A stretch of DNA of 51,307 nucleotides from Saprospiraceae bacterium (GTDB lineage: Bacteria > Bacteroidota > Bacteroidia > Chitinophagales > Saprospiraceae). Where the stretch lies: assembly GCA_020627865.1 (NCBI GenBank), contig JAHDGC010000001.1:1-51307 (forward strand). Reading direction: 5' to 3'. The stretch's first letter is position 1. Each line of letters begins with the position of its first letter. A program made the position numbers and the translations under genes. The notes under the pieces were generated by a model, which worked only from the letters and a program-made list of their open reading frames with translations, had not been told where the DNA came from and searched no databases. Positions 1-8,745 of this stretch are shown here, in pieces.

Positions 1-6
1 TTATAA

Positions 7-459
7 ATGAGAGTAGTTATTCAAAGAGCATCGGAAGCTTCGGTGACGATTGCGGGAAAAGTGAAGTCGGCGATTCCGCAGGGATTAGTTATTTTATTGG
101 GTATAGAAAATGAAGATAGCACGGAGGATATTGACTGGTTATGTAGGAAGATTTCAAACCTTCGTATTTTTAATGATGATAATGGTGTGATGAATAAGTC
201 AGTGGTTGATGTCGAAGGGGCGTTTTTGGTTATCAGCCAATTCACTTTACATGCTTCTACCAAAAAGGGGAATCGGCCATCTTATATAAAGGCGGCTCGT
301 CCCGAGATTGCTATTCCGTTGTATGAACAATTTGTCAAAACCCTAGGGGGTGTTTCTGGGCTTGATGTCGGCACTGGGGAATTTGGTGCAGATATGAAAG
401 TGGCTTTGATTAACGATGGGCCAGTGACGATCATGATGGATAGTAAAAGAAAGGAGTAG
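7..459 (+). CDS. dtd: D-aminoacyl-tRNA deacylase (DTD)
   Basis: This enzyme hydrolyses D-amino acids (classically D-Tyr) mischarged on tRNA, a cytosolic proofreading step in translation. The 150-residue length is that of bacterial DTD. It begins MRVVIQRAS as the family does, carries the SQFTL motif near residues 77-81, followed by KGNRPSY, and ends with the cross-subunit NDGPVT motif that contains the Gly-Pro pair responsible for chiral rejection. The start lies only 6 bases into the window, so its promoter and any upstream partner are not visible. A Uma2-family gene follows 38 bp downstream on the same strand. Identity is secure from the motifs. Confidence 0.96.
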   Translation: MRVVIQRASEASVTIAGKVKSAIPQGLVILLGIENEDSTEDIDWLCRKISNLRIFNDDNGVMNKSVVDVEGAFLVISQFTLHASTKKGNRPSYIKAARPEIAIPLYEQFVKTLGGVSGLDVGTGEFGADMKVALINDGPVTIMMDSKRKE

Positions 460-497
460 TATTTTTATGCTTAAAACCGTATTTTTGTAGAAAGAGT

Positions 498-1118
498 ATG
501 ATTATGATTACCGATATAAATCAATTAGATCTTAGTAAGCGATATACTTATGCGGATTATCTGACTTGGCGATTTGATGAAACCATTGAATTGATCCGGG
601 GGAAAATATATCGGATGTCACCTGCACCAACAGGTTCTCATCAGGAAATATCAGGGAATATTCATGGTTTGATATGGACTCATTTACTAGATAAACGATG
701 CAAAGTCTTTTCTGCCCCTTATGATGTGCGTTTGCCTTTGCCTCCCGATATGCAGACCAAAGCAAAAATTGATACGGTTGTCCAACCAGATATCTGTGTG
801 ATATGTGATTTGAATAAATTAGATGAGCGGGGTTGCTTAGGTGCGCCTGATTGGATTATTGAAATCTTATCCAAAGCAAGTTCTAAAAAAGACTTGAACG
901 AAAAGTTTGATTTGTATCAACATGCTGGGGTAAAAGAGTATTGGATTGTACATCCTTATGAGGGAACAATTTTGGTTTATCACATGGATGAAGCACAACA
1001 ATATAAATTGGTTCGCCAAAGACCTTTTGTTAGGGGAGAAAATCCCTCCTCTCTTGTTTTCCCAGATTTTCAATTGGATACGAATAGGGTTTTTCCTGAA
1101 GTAAATCCTTGGTTATAG
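498..1118 (+). CDS. Uma2 family protein (DUF820, PD-(D/E)XK nuclease fold)
   Basis: A 206-residue protein of the Uma2/DUF820 family, which adopts a restriction-endonuclease-like PD-(D/E)XK fold. The function of these proteins is largely unknown, and they are abundant in Cyanobacteria and Bacteroidota. Visible family features are the N-terminal YTYADYL segment, the ELIRGKIYRMSPAP strand-turn, the VQPDICVICD segment with the putative catalytic Asp (about residue 95), and the IIEILSKAS segment with the Glu and Lys of the nuclease core (about residues 120-128). An in-frame ATG six bases downstream (504) could equally be the start. It follows dtd by 38 bp and converges on the symporter gene. Whether it cleaves DNA in vivo is unknown. 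Confidence 0.85.
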   Translation: MIMITDINQLDLSKRYTYADYLTWRFDETIELIRGKIYRMSPAPTGSHQEISGNIHGLIWTHLLDKRCKVFSAPYDVRLPLPPDMQTKAKIDTVVQPDICVICDLNKLDERGCLGAPDWIIEILSKASSKKDLNEKFDLYQHAGVKEYWIVHPYEGTILVYHMDEAQQYKLVRQRPFVRGENPSSLVFPDFQLDTNRVFPEVNPWL

Positions 1119-1147
1119 GATCGTGATGTTTGCGGCATTTTCATTTG

Positions 1148-2854
1148 TTAAGTTTTGTCTTTCCCAAATAGCTCTTCAAAAATCCCAGCCAAAATCATCA
1201 CCAAAATACAGCCAATCAGATTTAGCCAAAGATATGCAATACTGACGATCTCCATTTTATCCAAGATAAAAACCGCAATAACGATCAACTCTGCGAGCAA
1301 AGCAGCAAGAAAAACGGCCTTTCCGCCTACTCTTTTCATAAAGAAAGCCACCATAAAAATCCCGAGAATGGTTCCGTAAAAAACAGAACCAATAATATTG
1401 ACTGCCTCGATGAGGTTATCAAATAGAGAAGCCACAAGGGCAAAGCCTAAGGCGAGCAACCCCCAAAAGATGGTCAACCACTTGGATGCCTTTAAATAAT
1501 GCTGATCCGTCTTGTCCGTAACAATAGATCTTCTGTAGATGTCAATAACACTGGTCGTGGCAAGGGCATTCAGTTCAGAAGCTGTGGTAGACATGGCAGC
1601 AGAAAAGATAACGGCTAGCAATAATCCAACCATGCCAATAGGCAAATACTGGGTAACAAAAGTGATGAAAACATAATCGCTGTCCTTGACTTCAGCACTA
1701 TCATCTGCTTGCAAAATTAACCCCTTTACATCTGCCCTGATCTGACTGTCTTGTTGCATTAAGGCGTCAATGTTGGATTTTGCCGCTAGGATTTCGTTTT
1801 GATTTTTGTTGTCGATTGCGGTGATGAGGCTTCGCATACTGGTTTGCTTCAGCTCGAAGGTTTCCTTATGTTTCTGCTGAAGTTTTGCCAATTCAGTTTC
1901 ATAAACGGTATTTTCCAGTTTGTTTAAATTTGCTTTGTTAAAATGAATCGGTGGCTGAATAAATTGAAAGAAAATGAAAACCAACACCCCGATAAAAAGT
2001 ACTAGAAATTGCATCGGAACTTTAATAATACCATTGAATAGCAGACCTAGGCGACTTTCCGATAAGGTTTTTCCAGAAAGGTAACGCTGCACCTGCGATT
2101 GATCCGTCCCGAAATAGGATACAAAAAGGAAGACACCACCGATCATGCCCGACCAAAAGTTATAGCGATTGGATAAATCAAATTCAAAATCAACCACTTC
2201 CAATTTGCCCATTTTCCCAGCAATGCTAACGGCATCCGAAAACTGAATATCAGGTGGCAGTTTGAAAACCAAAATAATAGCAGCCAGCACCATGCCTGTC
2301 AAAATGATGATCATCTGTTGCTTTTGGGTGACAGAAACGGCTTTTGTACCACCAAAAACAGTGTAGAAAATCACGACGATGCCGATAAATAGAATCGTAA
2401 GATTTAAATCCCATCCCAGAATGTTAGACAGTATGATTCCCGGTGCAAAAATGGTGATGCCGGCAGCCAAGCCTCTTTGTATCAAAAACAAAATAGCTGT
2501 CAGCGTTCGGGTTTTCAGATCAAAGCGACCTTCGAGATATTCATATGCTGTAAAGACGTTGAGCCTATAATATATGGGTAGGACGAAAATGCAAAGAAAT
2601 ACCATCGCCACAGGAAGACCAAAGTAGAATTGTGCAAAGCCCAAACCATCATCATAAGCCTTTCCGGGCGTGGATAAAAATGTGATCGCACTGGCCTGGG
2701 TTGCCATGACGGATAAGCCAATAGTCCACCAAGGTAAATCTTTATCGCCCAACAAGTAGCTTTTTACATTGTCTACATTTCTGGTTTTATAAACACCGTA
2801 AGCGACGATAAGGGACAAGGTTCCCAGCATGATGATCCAATCTATTGTACTCAT
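1148..2854 (-). CDS. Sodium:solute symporter family transporter
   Basis: An inner-membrane secondary transporter of the SSS family (SGLT/PutP fold) that uses the sodium gradient to import a small solute such as a sugar, inositol or sialic acid; the substrate cannot be read from sequence. It has 568 residues and about 13 predicted helices. Family motifs include GDKDLPWWTIGLSVMATQ (residues 36-53), the FGGTKAVSVTQKQQ stretch (168-180), GTDQSQVQRYLSGK (249-262) and AAMSTTASELNALAT. A hydrophilic, largely helical insertion of about 90 residues (about 303-393) sits between two membrane helices before YVFITFVTQYLP. The PIG-L gene lies 315 bp upstream on the same strand, so joint transcription is possible but not shown. 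Confidence 0.92.
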   Translation of the reverse strand: MSTIDWIIMLGTLSLIVAYGVYKTRNVDNVKSYLLGDKDLPWWTIGLSVMATQASAITFLSTPGKAYDDGLGFAQFYFGLPVAMVFLCIFVLPIYYRLNVFTAYEYLEGRFDLKTRTLTAILFLIQRGLAAGITIFAPGIILSNILGWDLNLTILFIGIVVIFYTVFGGTKAVSVTQKQQMIIILTGMVLAAIILVFKLPPDIQFSDAVSIAGKMGKLEVVDFEFDLSNRYNFWSGMIGGVFLFVSYFGTDQSQVQRYLSGKTLSESRLGLLFNGIIKVPMQFLVLFIGVLVFIFFQFIQPPIHFNKANLNKLENTVYETELAKLQQKHKETFELKQTSMRSLITAIDNKNQNEILAAKSNIDALMQQDSQIRADVKGLILQADDSAEVKDSDYVFITFVTQYLPIGMVGLLLAVIFSAAMSTTASELNALATTSVIDIYRRSIVTDKTDQHYLKASKWLTIFWGLLALGFALVASLFDNLIEAVNIIGSVFYGTILGIFMVAFFMKRVGGKAVFLAALLAELIVIAVFILDKMEIVSIAYLWLNLIGCILVMILAGIFEELFGKDKT

Positions 2855-2895
2855 AATCTGATAGTGAATGTTATTCTATATATATCCTAATTGGG

Positions 2896-2945
2896 ATGAG
2901 TTTCGTAGGAACGACATATCCTTGCCAGAGATGTCAATCTCTGGA
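2896..2945 (+). repeat. Copy 1 of a 50-bp dispersed intergenic palindromic element
   Basis: A 50-bp element matching 12108-12157 at 44 of 50 positions with no gap. Its right half contains a perfect stem-loop at 2925-2944: arms CCAGAGAT and ATCTCTGG around a GTCA loop. It lies just upstream of the symporter start. Both copies are intergenic and in the same orientation, as expected for a REP/MITE-like repeat family. The rest of the 315-bp gap 2855-3169 is AT-rich with no gene visible. Confidence 0.75.
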
Positions 2946-3169
2946 GTATTGAAGATAATTATCAGGAATAATATTTTGCAAAAAAGTAAAAAACAGTAAT
3001 TAGAAATGCATGGAAAACCAATACGATAAGGTATAGATTTTTCCAACTTCCGAAAAATGCTGGAGCTTCGTCTGTATCTTGTTGTATATTTTTATTGTTT
3101 TCCATAAGATCGCTTTTACAAAATATGTATGTGTTGCTTTTGTTTTTACAAAAACTGTGAAAATGATAT

Positions 3170-5644
3170 TTATTTCCCTACCGAAATCAAATTCGCAAAA
3201 ATCCGATACGCGCCCGGAACACCAGCGGGTAATTCCCGAAACCACGAATATCCCGTATAGATGTAATGTCCCTTTCCATATTTTGTAAACAATAAACCTC
3301 CGTTCTTGGCATCTTCGCCGGGATCGTTGCCGGATAGTAATGCTTCGTACTGTTCATCCCATTCATTTGGAAAATACAACCCCCTTTCCTGAACCCATCC
3401 TTCAAAGTCCTTTGCGGTTATTTTGTTGGGAGAATTTAACAATTCGTGATCTGGATTCAATAAACGAATCTCGGCCTCCTCTACCGTTATTCTATCACGA
3501 GAAATCTGAAAGGGATAAGGCCCGATTTCTGCAGAAGGCATTACCAGATGGTGACCAGTATTGTATTGAACGATAAGTGTTCCGCCCTCTTGAACGTATT
3601 TCAGCAGGATTTTATTTTGAAATTTAAGTTTATCTTTGGTATTATATGCACGTATGCCTAGAATTACAGCATCATATTGATGAAGATTACTTTTTGAAAT
3701 ATCTTTGTCTTCTAGTAAATCAACTTGATAATCAATTTGCCGAAGGCTTGTTGGTATGTCATCCCCTGCTCCCATGATATAACCGACGCGCTCTCCCCTT
3801 TTTTTAATATCCAATTTTACAACTTTTGCAACTGCTGGTAACAGCACAGTTTGTGTAGGAATATGATCGTAATCAATTAGGTTTAAGGATTTATCATGAA
3901 CCTTTCCAGCAATTTCTGCGATAGGAATAATTGTTCCTTCACTAGCTTTTTCCGGAGGAAAAACTGTAAAGCTAAATTGTTTTTCTGCACCTTTTATTTT
4001 TAGATCAAAATCAAAGAATGCAGGCTCTACCCGCCAATACTTTGGATGTTTCAAGGATAACTTTCCTTTGATGTTGTCTTTTCCTGATTTTAAAATAACA
4101 TTAAATACCCGATTTTGATCATTCGGAAAAATATGTACTTGCTCTTCATTGTTTATAAATACTGGAGGTATGATTTCCAGTCTTCTGATAACATCTCCTT
4201 TTACTGGATCAGTATCTTTATAAACGACATCTTCTGAAAATTCTAACAATGTATTTTCTATTTTTAGATTATATTTGATTTTGAAAATAGGAACTGTTTC
4301 TGGGAACCCACGCAGCAATTGATTGGCTACTTTATATGTTCCCAATGTTGCTGCTTCGTTTAGCCAATAAGGATTTGTTCGATTAATGTTGTTGGGTACT
4401 TTTATTTTTTTATAAAATTTTTGTGGCTCATTTTGTGGTAAAACTAAACTCAAAGCACTATCTGTTTTTATCGGGAGATAAGTAATTTTTTCTAGTTGTA
4501 CTTTGAGTGGAGAGCGGTTTACAAACTCCATGGCAAGCTCAATGGTTTCTCCTTTGGTTACCCAATAATCATCTGCAATGGCTTCGGTATAAAAACCGAG
4601 GCAAGCCTTAATGATGTTTTTTGTTTCAGCCAATTTGATTTGTTGCCAATGAGATTTAGGTAATGTGTTTATTTTGTTATAAATTTTTAGTAAATCAGAA
4701 ACACTTGCAGATGGATCGTCATGGCGGAAATTACGTTCCACATTTTCTACCATTTCAGCAATACCGGAACTACCCTTGATCCTTGACCACGAAATATTAA
4801 CCCCTTCAAAAATATCATCCTTAGATTGCATTTCCTTTCCCTTAATAACTTCGAGATATTCGTTTCTCGCTCCCCGTGTTTTTGCCGTTCCCATTCCTTG
4901 GCATTTGTGTTGACTTCTACTTTCGGCGGCAATCTCCGTGTTAGATTTTCCCTTGTGGGGAAAGTAAACGCCAACATCTACAGGTAAGAGTTTGCTTTTA
5001 TTTCCTTCAAAATTTCTTAAAAAAACATTATAGTATAATCTAGTGGGTTGCCATACATCAACGTGTTTTAATTGTTCGGGAAATGCGTTTGGGTCGGCTG
5101 CCAAATCAAAAGCTTCTACAGAAAGCAAGGCAGAGGCAGTGTGATGCCCATGCGTTTTTCCAGCAGATAGATGGCCCCAGCGATTGATGATAACATCTGG
5201 GCGGAATTTCCGGATGATCCAGACCACATCAGCCAATATTTTTTCCTTATCCCAGATTTTCAAGGTCTCATCTGGGTGCTTGGAAAAGCCGAAATCATTG
5301 GCACGGGAGAAAAACTGCTGGCCGCCATCAATTTTACGAGCTTCCAACAGTTCTTGTGTGCGGATAACACCGAGTAATTCTCGGATTTCTGGTCCGATAA
5401 GGTTTTGTCCCCCATCACCTCTGGTTAGGGAAAGGTAAGCAGTTTCCGCTTGGATGTGGTTAGCCAAATAAGAAATCATACGCGTATTTTCATCATCTGG
5501 GTGAGCGGCTAGATAGAGTACGGAACCCAAAACATTGAGTTTTTTGATGGCTTGATGGATTTCGCTGGCTGTTTTCGGGGCTTTATTTTGGCTAAACCCT
5601 AAAAAAGGAATGCATAATAAAAAGAGGATAAAACGGGAGATCAT
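3170..5644 (-). CDS. Secreted PIG-L family deacetylase with GATase-like C-terminal domain
   Basis: An 824-residue exported protein. Residues 1-19 form a signal peptide ending LGFSQ. Residues 40-300 are a PIG-L/LmbE-like zinc deacetylase domain, with the metal site AHPDDE at residues 47-52 and a second histidine cluster in GKTHGHHTAS. The family removes acetyl groups from N-acetylglucosamine-type amino sugars in glycolipids, thiols or polysaccharides. The middle part is beta-rich and unrecognised. The C-terminal about 210 residues (VGYIMGAGDD onward, with GGTLIVQYNTGHH) resemble a class I glutamine-amidotransferase-like or ThuA-like Rossmann domain, without an evident catalytic Cys. It probably acts in the periplasm on a glycan. 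The substrate is unknown. A symporter gene lies downstream. Confidence 0.88.
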   Translation of the reverse strand: MISRFILFLLCIPFLGFSQNKAPKTASEIHQAIKKLNVLGSVLYLAAHPDDENTRMISYLANHIQAETAYLSLTRGDGGQNLIGPEIRELLGVIRTQELLEARKIDGGQQFFSRANDFGFSKHPDETLKIWDKEKILADVVWIIRKFRPDVIINRWGHLSAGKTHGHHTASALLSVEAFDLAADPNAFPEQLKHVDVWQPTRLYYNVFLRNFEGNKSKLLPVDVGVYFPHKGKSNTEIAAESRSQHKCQGMGTAKTRGARNEYLEVIKGKEMQSKDDIFEGVNISWSRIKGSSGIAEMVENVERNFRHDDPSASVSDLLKIYNKINTLPKSHWQQIKLAETKNIIKACLGFYTEAIADDYWVTKGETIELAMEFVNRSPLKVQLEKITYLPIKTDSALSLVLPQNEPQKFYKKIKVPNNINRTNPYWLNEAATLGTYKVANQLLRGFPETVPIFKIKYNLKIENTLLEFSEDVVYKDTDPVKGDVIRRLEIIPPVFINNEEQVHIFPNDQNRVFNVILKSGKDNIKGKLSLKHPKYWRVEPAFFDFDLKIKGAEKQFSFTVFPPEKASEGTIIPIAEIAGKVHDKSLNLIDYDHIPTQTVLLPAVAKVVKLDIKKRGERVGYIMGAGDDIPTSLRQIDYQVDLLEDKDISKSNLHQYDAVILGIRAYNTKDKLKFQNKILLKYVQEGGTLIVQYNTGHHLVMPSAEIGPYPFQISRDRITVEEAEIRLLNPDHELLNSPNKITAKDFEGWVQERGLYFPNEWDEQYEALLSGNDPGEDAKNGGLLFTKYGKGHYIYTGYSWFRELPAGVPGAYRIFANLISVGK

Positions 5645-5887
5645 AGAGGATGTTTTTAGTTTAATCGCTTTAAAGGTATAGTTTTGTTGGTAATTTTTTA
5701 AATTTTAGGCCTGTTTGTAGCATGATTATGGGTATTAACCTGATATAATGTTACCGATTTAATATGGTAGAATTTGTTATTTATCGAGAATAGTTTAATA
5801 TTTGACTTTAAATCATGTCTGTTTTTGGCAAGATCAAGAGATTCAGGGGCATAAGTAATCATATTTTCCATCTGTTTATTTTTAACC

Positions 5888-7378
5888 ATGCAAGCGAAAT
5901 ACCTGATTTGTGTAATACTTCCCTTCTTTTTGCTACAATGCAAACCGTCAGATAATGCAATTATCCCAAAGTTTTCCACAGGACTTGTTAACATCTGTGG
6001 AAAAGTAAAAAATTATAAAAAAAGTGTAAATAGTGAGCAGGTAAAGATTGCGGTGAATGATCTCGCTACCAACGAACAACATATCTTTGAAAGCAAGATT
6101 ATAGATGAAAAATTTTCCATAGATATTACCCTAGATCATCCGCAAGAGTTTTTTTTCTATTACGGAAATGAATTGTTGAAAATGTTTGCTGCTCCGGGTG
6201 ATACTTTAAAAATGGAGTTGGAATATGCCGATTTTTTTGATGATAAAAAAAATTATCCGAACATTGTTTTTTCAAAAGATGCTTCTGGTGTCAATAATAT
6301 TTTGGTAGATTACTTACCAAAATTTCACACTGCTTTTTTTAATAAAAACGATGCTGAAAATCGGAAAAAATATGCTTTAAGTTTTTATGAAAATTCCCGT
6401 TTAGAAACGATGGAGAAACAGCTTGACTTTTTGAGCAACTACATCAAAGAAAATAAACTTAAAAACAATACTTTCAAAAAATGGGCAGAAAATACCATCC
6501 GTTATAATGCCGGGAAAGATGTGTTGAGCAAGGCGCTTTTGTCTAAAAAAGAAATACATACATATGACGTAGGCAAATTGTTGAGTGAAATTAATTTGAA
6601 TGATAATTTTGCCATTATCACGGCAGCGTATGATTACTTTTTGCAGTATTACCAGATGTTTGTGCTTGAAAGTAAAAGTGAAAATAACAAAGGCATTACA
6701 AAGCTGCTCGGGAGCGACCAGTTATCCACAGGTGTGGATAACATTGTGGAGAAAACCACTGGATTGGCCCGTGAAATTTCCTTGTCAAAATACTACTATG
6801 ACCATATCGGAAAAGGACAAAATCCCTTCCCAGAATCCCTGATGCAAAGTTTTGGTAGTTTGGTGACAAACCCGATTTATAAAAACAAAATACAAGAAAA
6901 ATATAAGGTACTTTATCAGGAAGGGGAAGTGCAACTGGATGGCGATATTGTTATCAACAATGTTACCAACAGTGTGGAAAAAATCTTGCCTTATTTGCTC
7001 AAACGCCATAAAGGAAAAGTAGTGTATATGGACATTTGGGCGACCTGGTGCCAGCCTTGTTTGAAGGAAATGGTTATCTATCCAAAGCTACATAAACAAC
7101 TAGGCGAAGACATCCAATACATTTTTTTGGCGACAGATTCGCCACCCAGTTTGTGGTATAAAAAAATCAAAAAGCTCAAGCTCAAAGGAGAACATTATCT
7201 CCTAACCAAAGATCAATATCTGGAACTCCAACATAAATTTTACATAGACGGCATTCCACATTATGCCCTTGTCAATAAACAAGGAAAAATCGTAGATGAC
7301 ATGGCGCCACGCCCGTCCATTCACGAAGGAAAATCCATCAACCCAAAACTATTGGAAAGCATAAAACCTTTATTATGA
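5888..7378 (+). CDS. TlpA-like thiol-disulfide oxidoreductase lipoprotein
   Basis: A 496-residue lipoprotein. The signal peptide ends in a lipobox LLQC with Cys18 as the lipidation site. The N-terminal and middle parts (about 30-345) resemble the DUF4369-like beta region and helical spacer common in Bacteroidota thioredoxin-like proteins. The C-terminal domain is a thioredoxin fold of the TlpA/ResA type, with the redox motif WCQPC (Cys388 and Cys391) in DIWATWCQPCLKEM and a cis-Pro region GIPHYALV. It probably reduces or isomerises disulfides on the periplasmic side. The stop overlaps the start of the MazG-like gene (ATGA), implying translational coupling. Two perfect inverted repeats resembling DnaA boxes lie inside it (see separate entry and findings). 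Confidence 0.88.
   Translation: MQAKYLICVILPFFLLQCKPSDNAIIPKFSTGLVNICGKVKNYKKSVNSEQVKIAVNDLATNEQHIFESKIIDEKFSIDITLDHPQEFFFYYGNELLKMFAAPGDTLKMELEYADFFDDKKNYPNIVFSKDASGVNNILVDYLPKFHTAFFNKNDAENRKKYALSFYENSRLETMEKQLDFLSNYIKENKLKNNTFKKWAENTIRYNAGKDVLSKALLSKKEIHTYDVGKLLSEINLNDNFAIITAAYDYFLQYYQMFVLESKSENNKGITKLLGSDQLSTGVDNIVEKTTGLAREISLSKYYYDHIGKGQNPFPESLMQSFGSLVTNPIYKNKIQEKYKVLYQEGEVQLDGDIVINNVTNSVEKILPYLLKRHKGKVVYMDIWATWCQPCLKEMVIYPKLHKQLGEDIQYIFLATDSPPSLWYKKIKKLKLKGEHYLLTKDQYLELQHKFYIDGIPHYALVNKQGKIVDDMAPRPSIHEGKSINPKLLESIKPLL
6721..6742. repeat. Intragenic palindrome made of two inverted DnaA-box sequences
   Basis: GTTATCCACA, a 2-base GG spacer, then TGTGGATAAC: a perfect 10-bp inverted repeat. 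Each arm contains the consensus DnaA box TTATCCACA. It lies inside the TlpA-like gene. A weaker cousin, TTTTCCACAG...CTGTGGAAAA, lies at 5972-6004 in the same gene. Binding is not shown. Confidence 0.5.
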
Positions 7379-7719
7379 GTTTAACGATCAAAAAAGCCCA
7401 GCAAATTGTTGATGAATGGATTACGACCATCGGTGTTCGTTATTATAACGAATTGACTAACACTGCTATCCTCACTGAAGAGGTTGGTGAAGTCGCCCGC
7501 TTGATGGCCAGAATATATGGTGAACAATCCTTCAAAAATAAGGAGCAAGAAAGAACGGCAAAGACAGATTTACCGGATGAAATGGCCGACGTGCTTTTCG
7601 TGTTAATCTGTTTGGCTAATCAAACAGGAATTGATTTAGAAGAGGCATTGAAGAAAAATCTGGATAAGAAAACGAAGCGGGATGCGGAAAGGCATGCGAA
7701 TAATGAGAAGTTGAAGTAA
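7375..7719 (+). CDS. MazG-like nucleotide pyrophosphohydrolase
   Basis: A 114-residue all-alpha NTP pyrophosphohydrolase of the MazG-like superfamily, expected to hydrolyse (d)NTPs or related nucleotides to the monophosphate and PPi. The metal-binding signature is present as the helix pair EEVGEVARLMAR (ExxE, about residues 32-43) and DEMADVLFVLICLAN (ExxD, about residues 67-81). The short single-domain form is common in Bacteroidota. The ATG overlaps the stop codon of the TlpA-like lipoprotein gene by four bases, so the two are co-translated, although no shared function is obvious. The reading frame ends in a lysine-rich helix. Confidence 0.88.
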   Translation: MSLTIKKAQQIVDEWITTIGVRYYNELTNTAILTEEVGEVARLMARIYGEQSFKNKEQERTAKTDLPDEMADVLFVLICLANQTGIDLEEALKKNLDKKTKRDAERHANNEKLK

Positions 7720-7916
7720 GTAAACTTATAGGTAAAAGTTAAATGGGGATTTTATATGATTTGTCATGTAGGTCACAATTATAGTTGGCGAAATCTACAT
7801 CGAATAAAATACATTCCGCCAAATATAAAGTAGTTTATATTTATGTATAAATTTTGTTGTGGCATAAAAATCCATTCAAACTCTAATATTTGTCACAAAA
7901 GTCCCCTACCCAAATC

Positions 7917-8708
7917 CTACTCATCTCCATCACCGGCCAGCTCATCCAAAATCGCATCCTCGATATCATTCGCTTCTTTTTTCGTTGGAGATGTGGTCGT
8001 TACAACATCAGCCAATGCCCTTTGGCGACTTGCTTCCGAACTTAAATTCAGATGCTCCAGAAAGAGTTTCCTTGCAAAATACAAACTAATTAATAACACA
8101 ACGCACGCAAGAATGATCAAGGCATCAAAATATAGTTGAAGGATGAAAAAATCATAGAGGCCATGCACGAGGACAGCAAAACCTAAACCCTGGAGCAAGT
8201 ACCGATTTCGGAGCTTCCGGTTGAAGCGAGCTAGCCCGATGTAGTAACCAGAAATCACTGCGAAGGCGGCATGTGCAGGGACTGCCGTAAATGCCCTGAC
8301 CACTAATGTTGCGGCATCGAATTGTTGGGCATACCAGAGGTTTTCCACCGTAGCGAAGCCCATGCCTACCATAATGGCATACACAATACCATCTAAAGGC
8401 TCGTTGAAAAACTTCTGTGGATAGGCATAAAAAATAACGCAAAAGAATTTAGCCACTTCCTCCACCAAGGCTACTGCCACAAAAGCTGTTGCCAGCAATA
8501 CAAAAAAGTTAAGGGATTCCTGAAAGCCAATGGCATCAAAGTAACCCTCAATGGCTTGGGCAGGTATCGTGATAACACAGCCCAATGCAAAAGAAAGGAG
8601 CAGGGGAAGCACGGGTTCCTTATCAAATTTATCCAGTTTATAAATGAAAAACGCGATAAGCAAGCCCGGGATGATGGCCAATATGCTGAGGGGGATATTC
8701 ATCGACAA
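7917..8708 (-). CDS. prsW: PrsW family intramembrane metalloprotease
   Basis: A 263-residue polytopic membrane protein of the PrsW/CPBP (ABI) glutamic-metalloprotease superfamily. Diagnostic motifs: EEVAKFF with the catalytic Glu pair, GFATVENLWY, a PAHAAFAV segment with a metal-binding His, and HGLYDFF with another. PrsW in Bacillus cleaves an anti-sigma factor; here the substrate is unknown. The C-terminal about 40 residues are soluble and acidic, ending LAGDGDE. It is the last gene of a three-gene minus-strand unit, 37 bp downstream of the alpha/beta hydrolase gene. It converges on the MazG-like gene across about 200 bp of AT-rich sequence in which I see no gene. Confidence 0.9.
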   Translation of the reverse strand: MSMNIPLSILAIIPGLLIAFFIYKLDKFDKEPVLPLLLSFALGCVITIPAQAIEGYFDAIGFQESLNFFVLLATAFVAVALVEEVAKFFCVIFYAYPQKFFNEPLDGIVYAIMVGMGFATVENLWYAQQFDAATLVVRAFTAVPAHAAFAVISGYYIGLARFNRKLRNRYLLQGLGFAVLVHGLYDFFILQLYFDALIILACVVLLISLYFARKLFLEHLNLSSEASRQRALADVVTTTSPTKKEANDIEDAILDELAGDGDE

Positions 8709-8745
8709 TTTATTGGCTTTTTGGTGGTGTATGTACTTTTTTTAT

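Noticed and set aside
7843-8139. 98-codon plus-strand frame
   Set aside because: It lies antisense to the C-terminus of the PrsW gene, and its Ser-rich composition is typical of a shadow.
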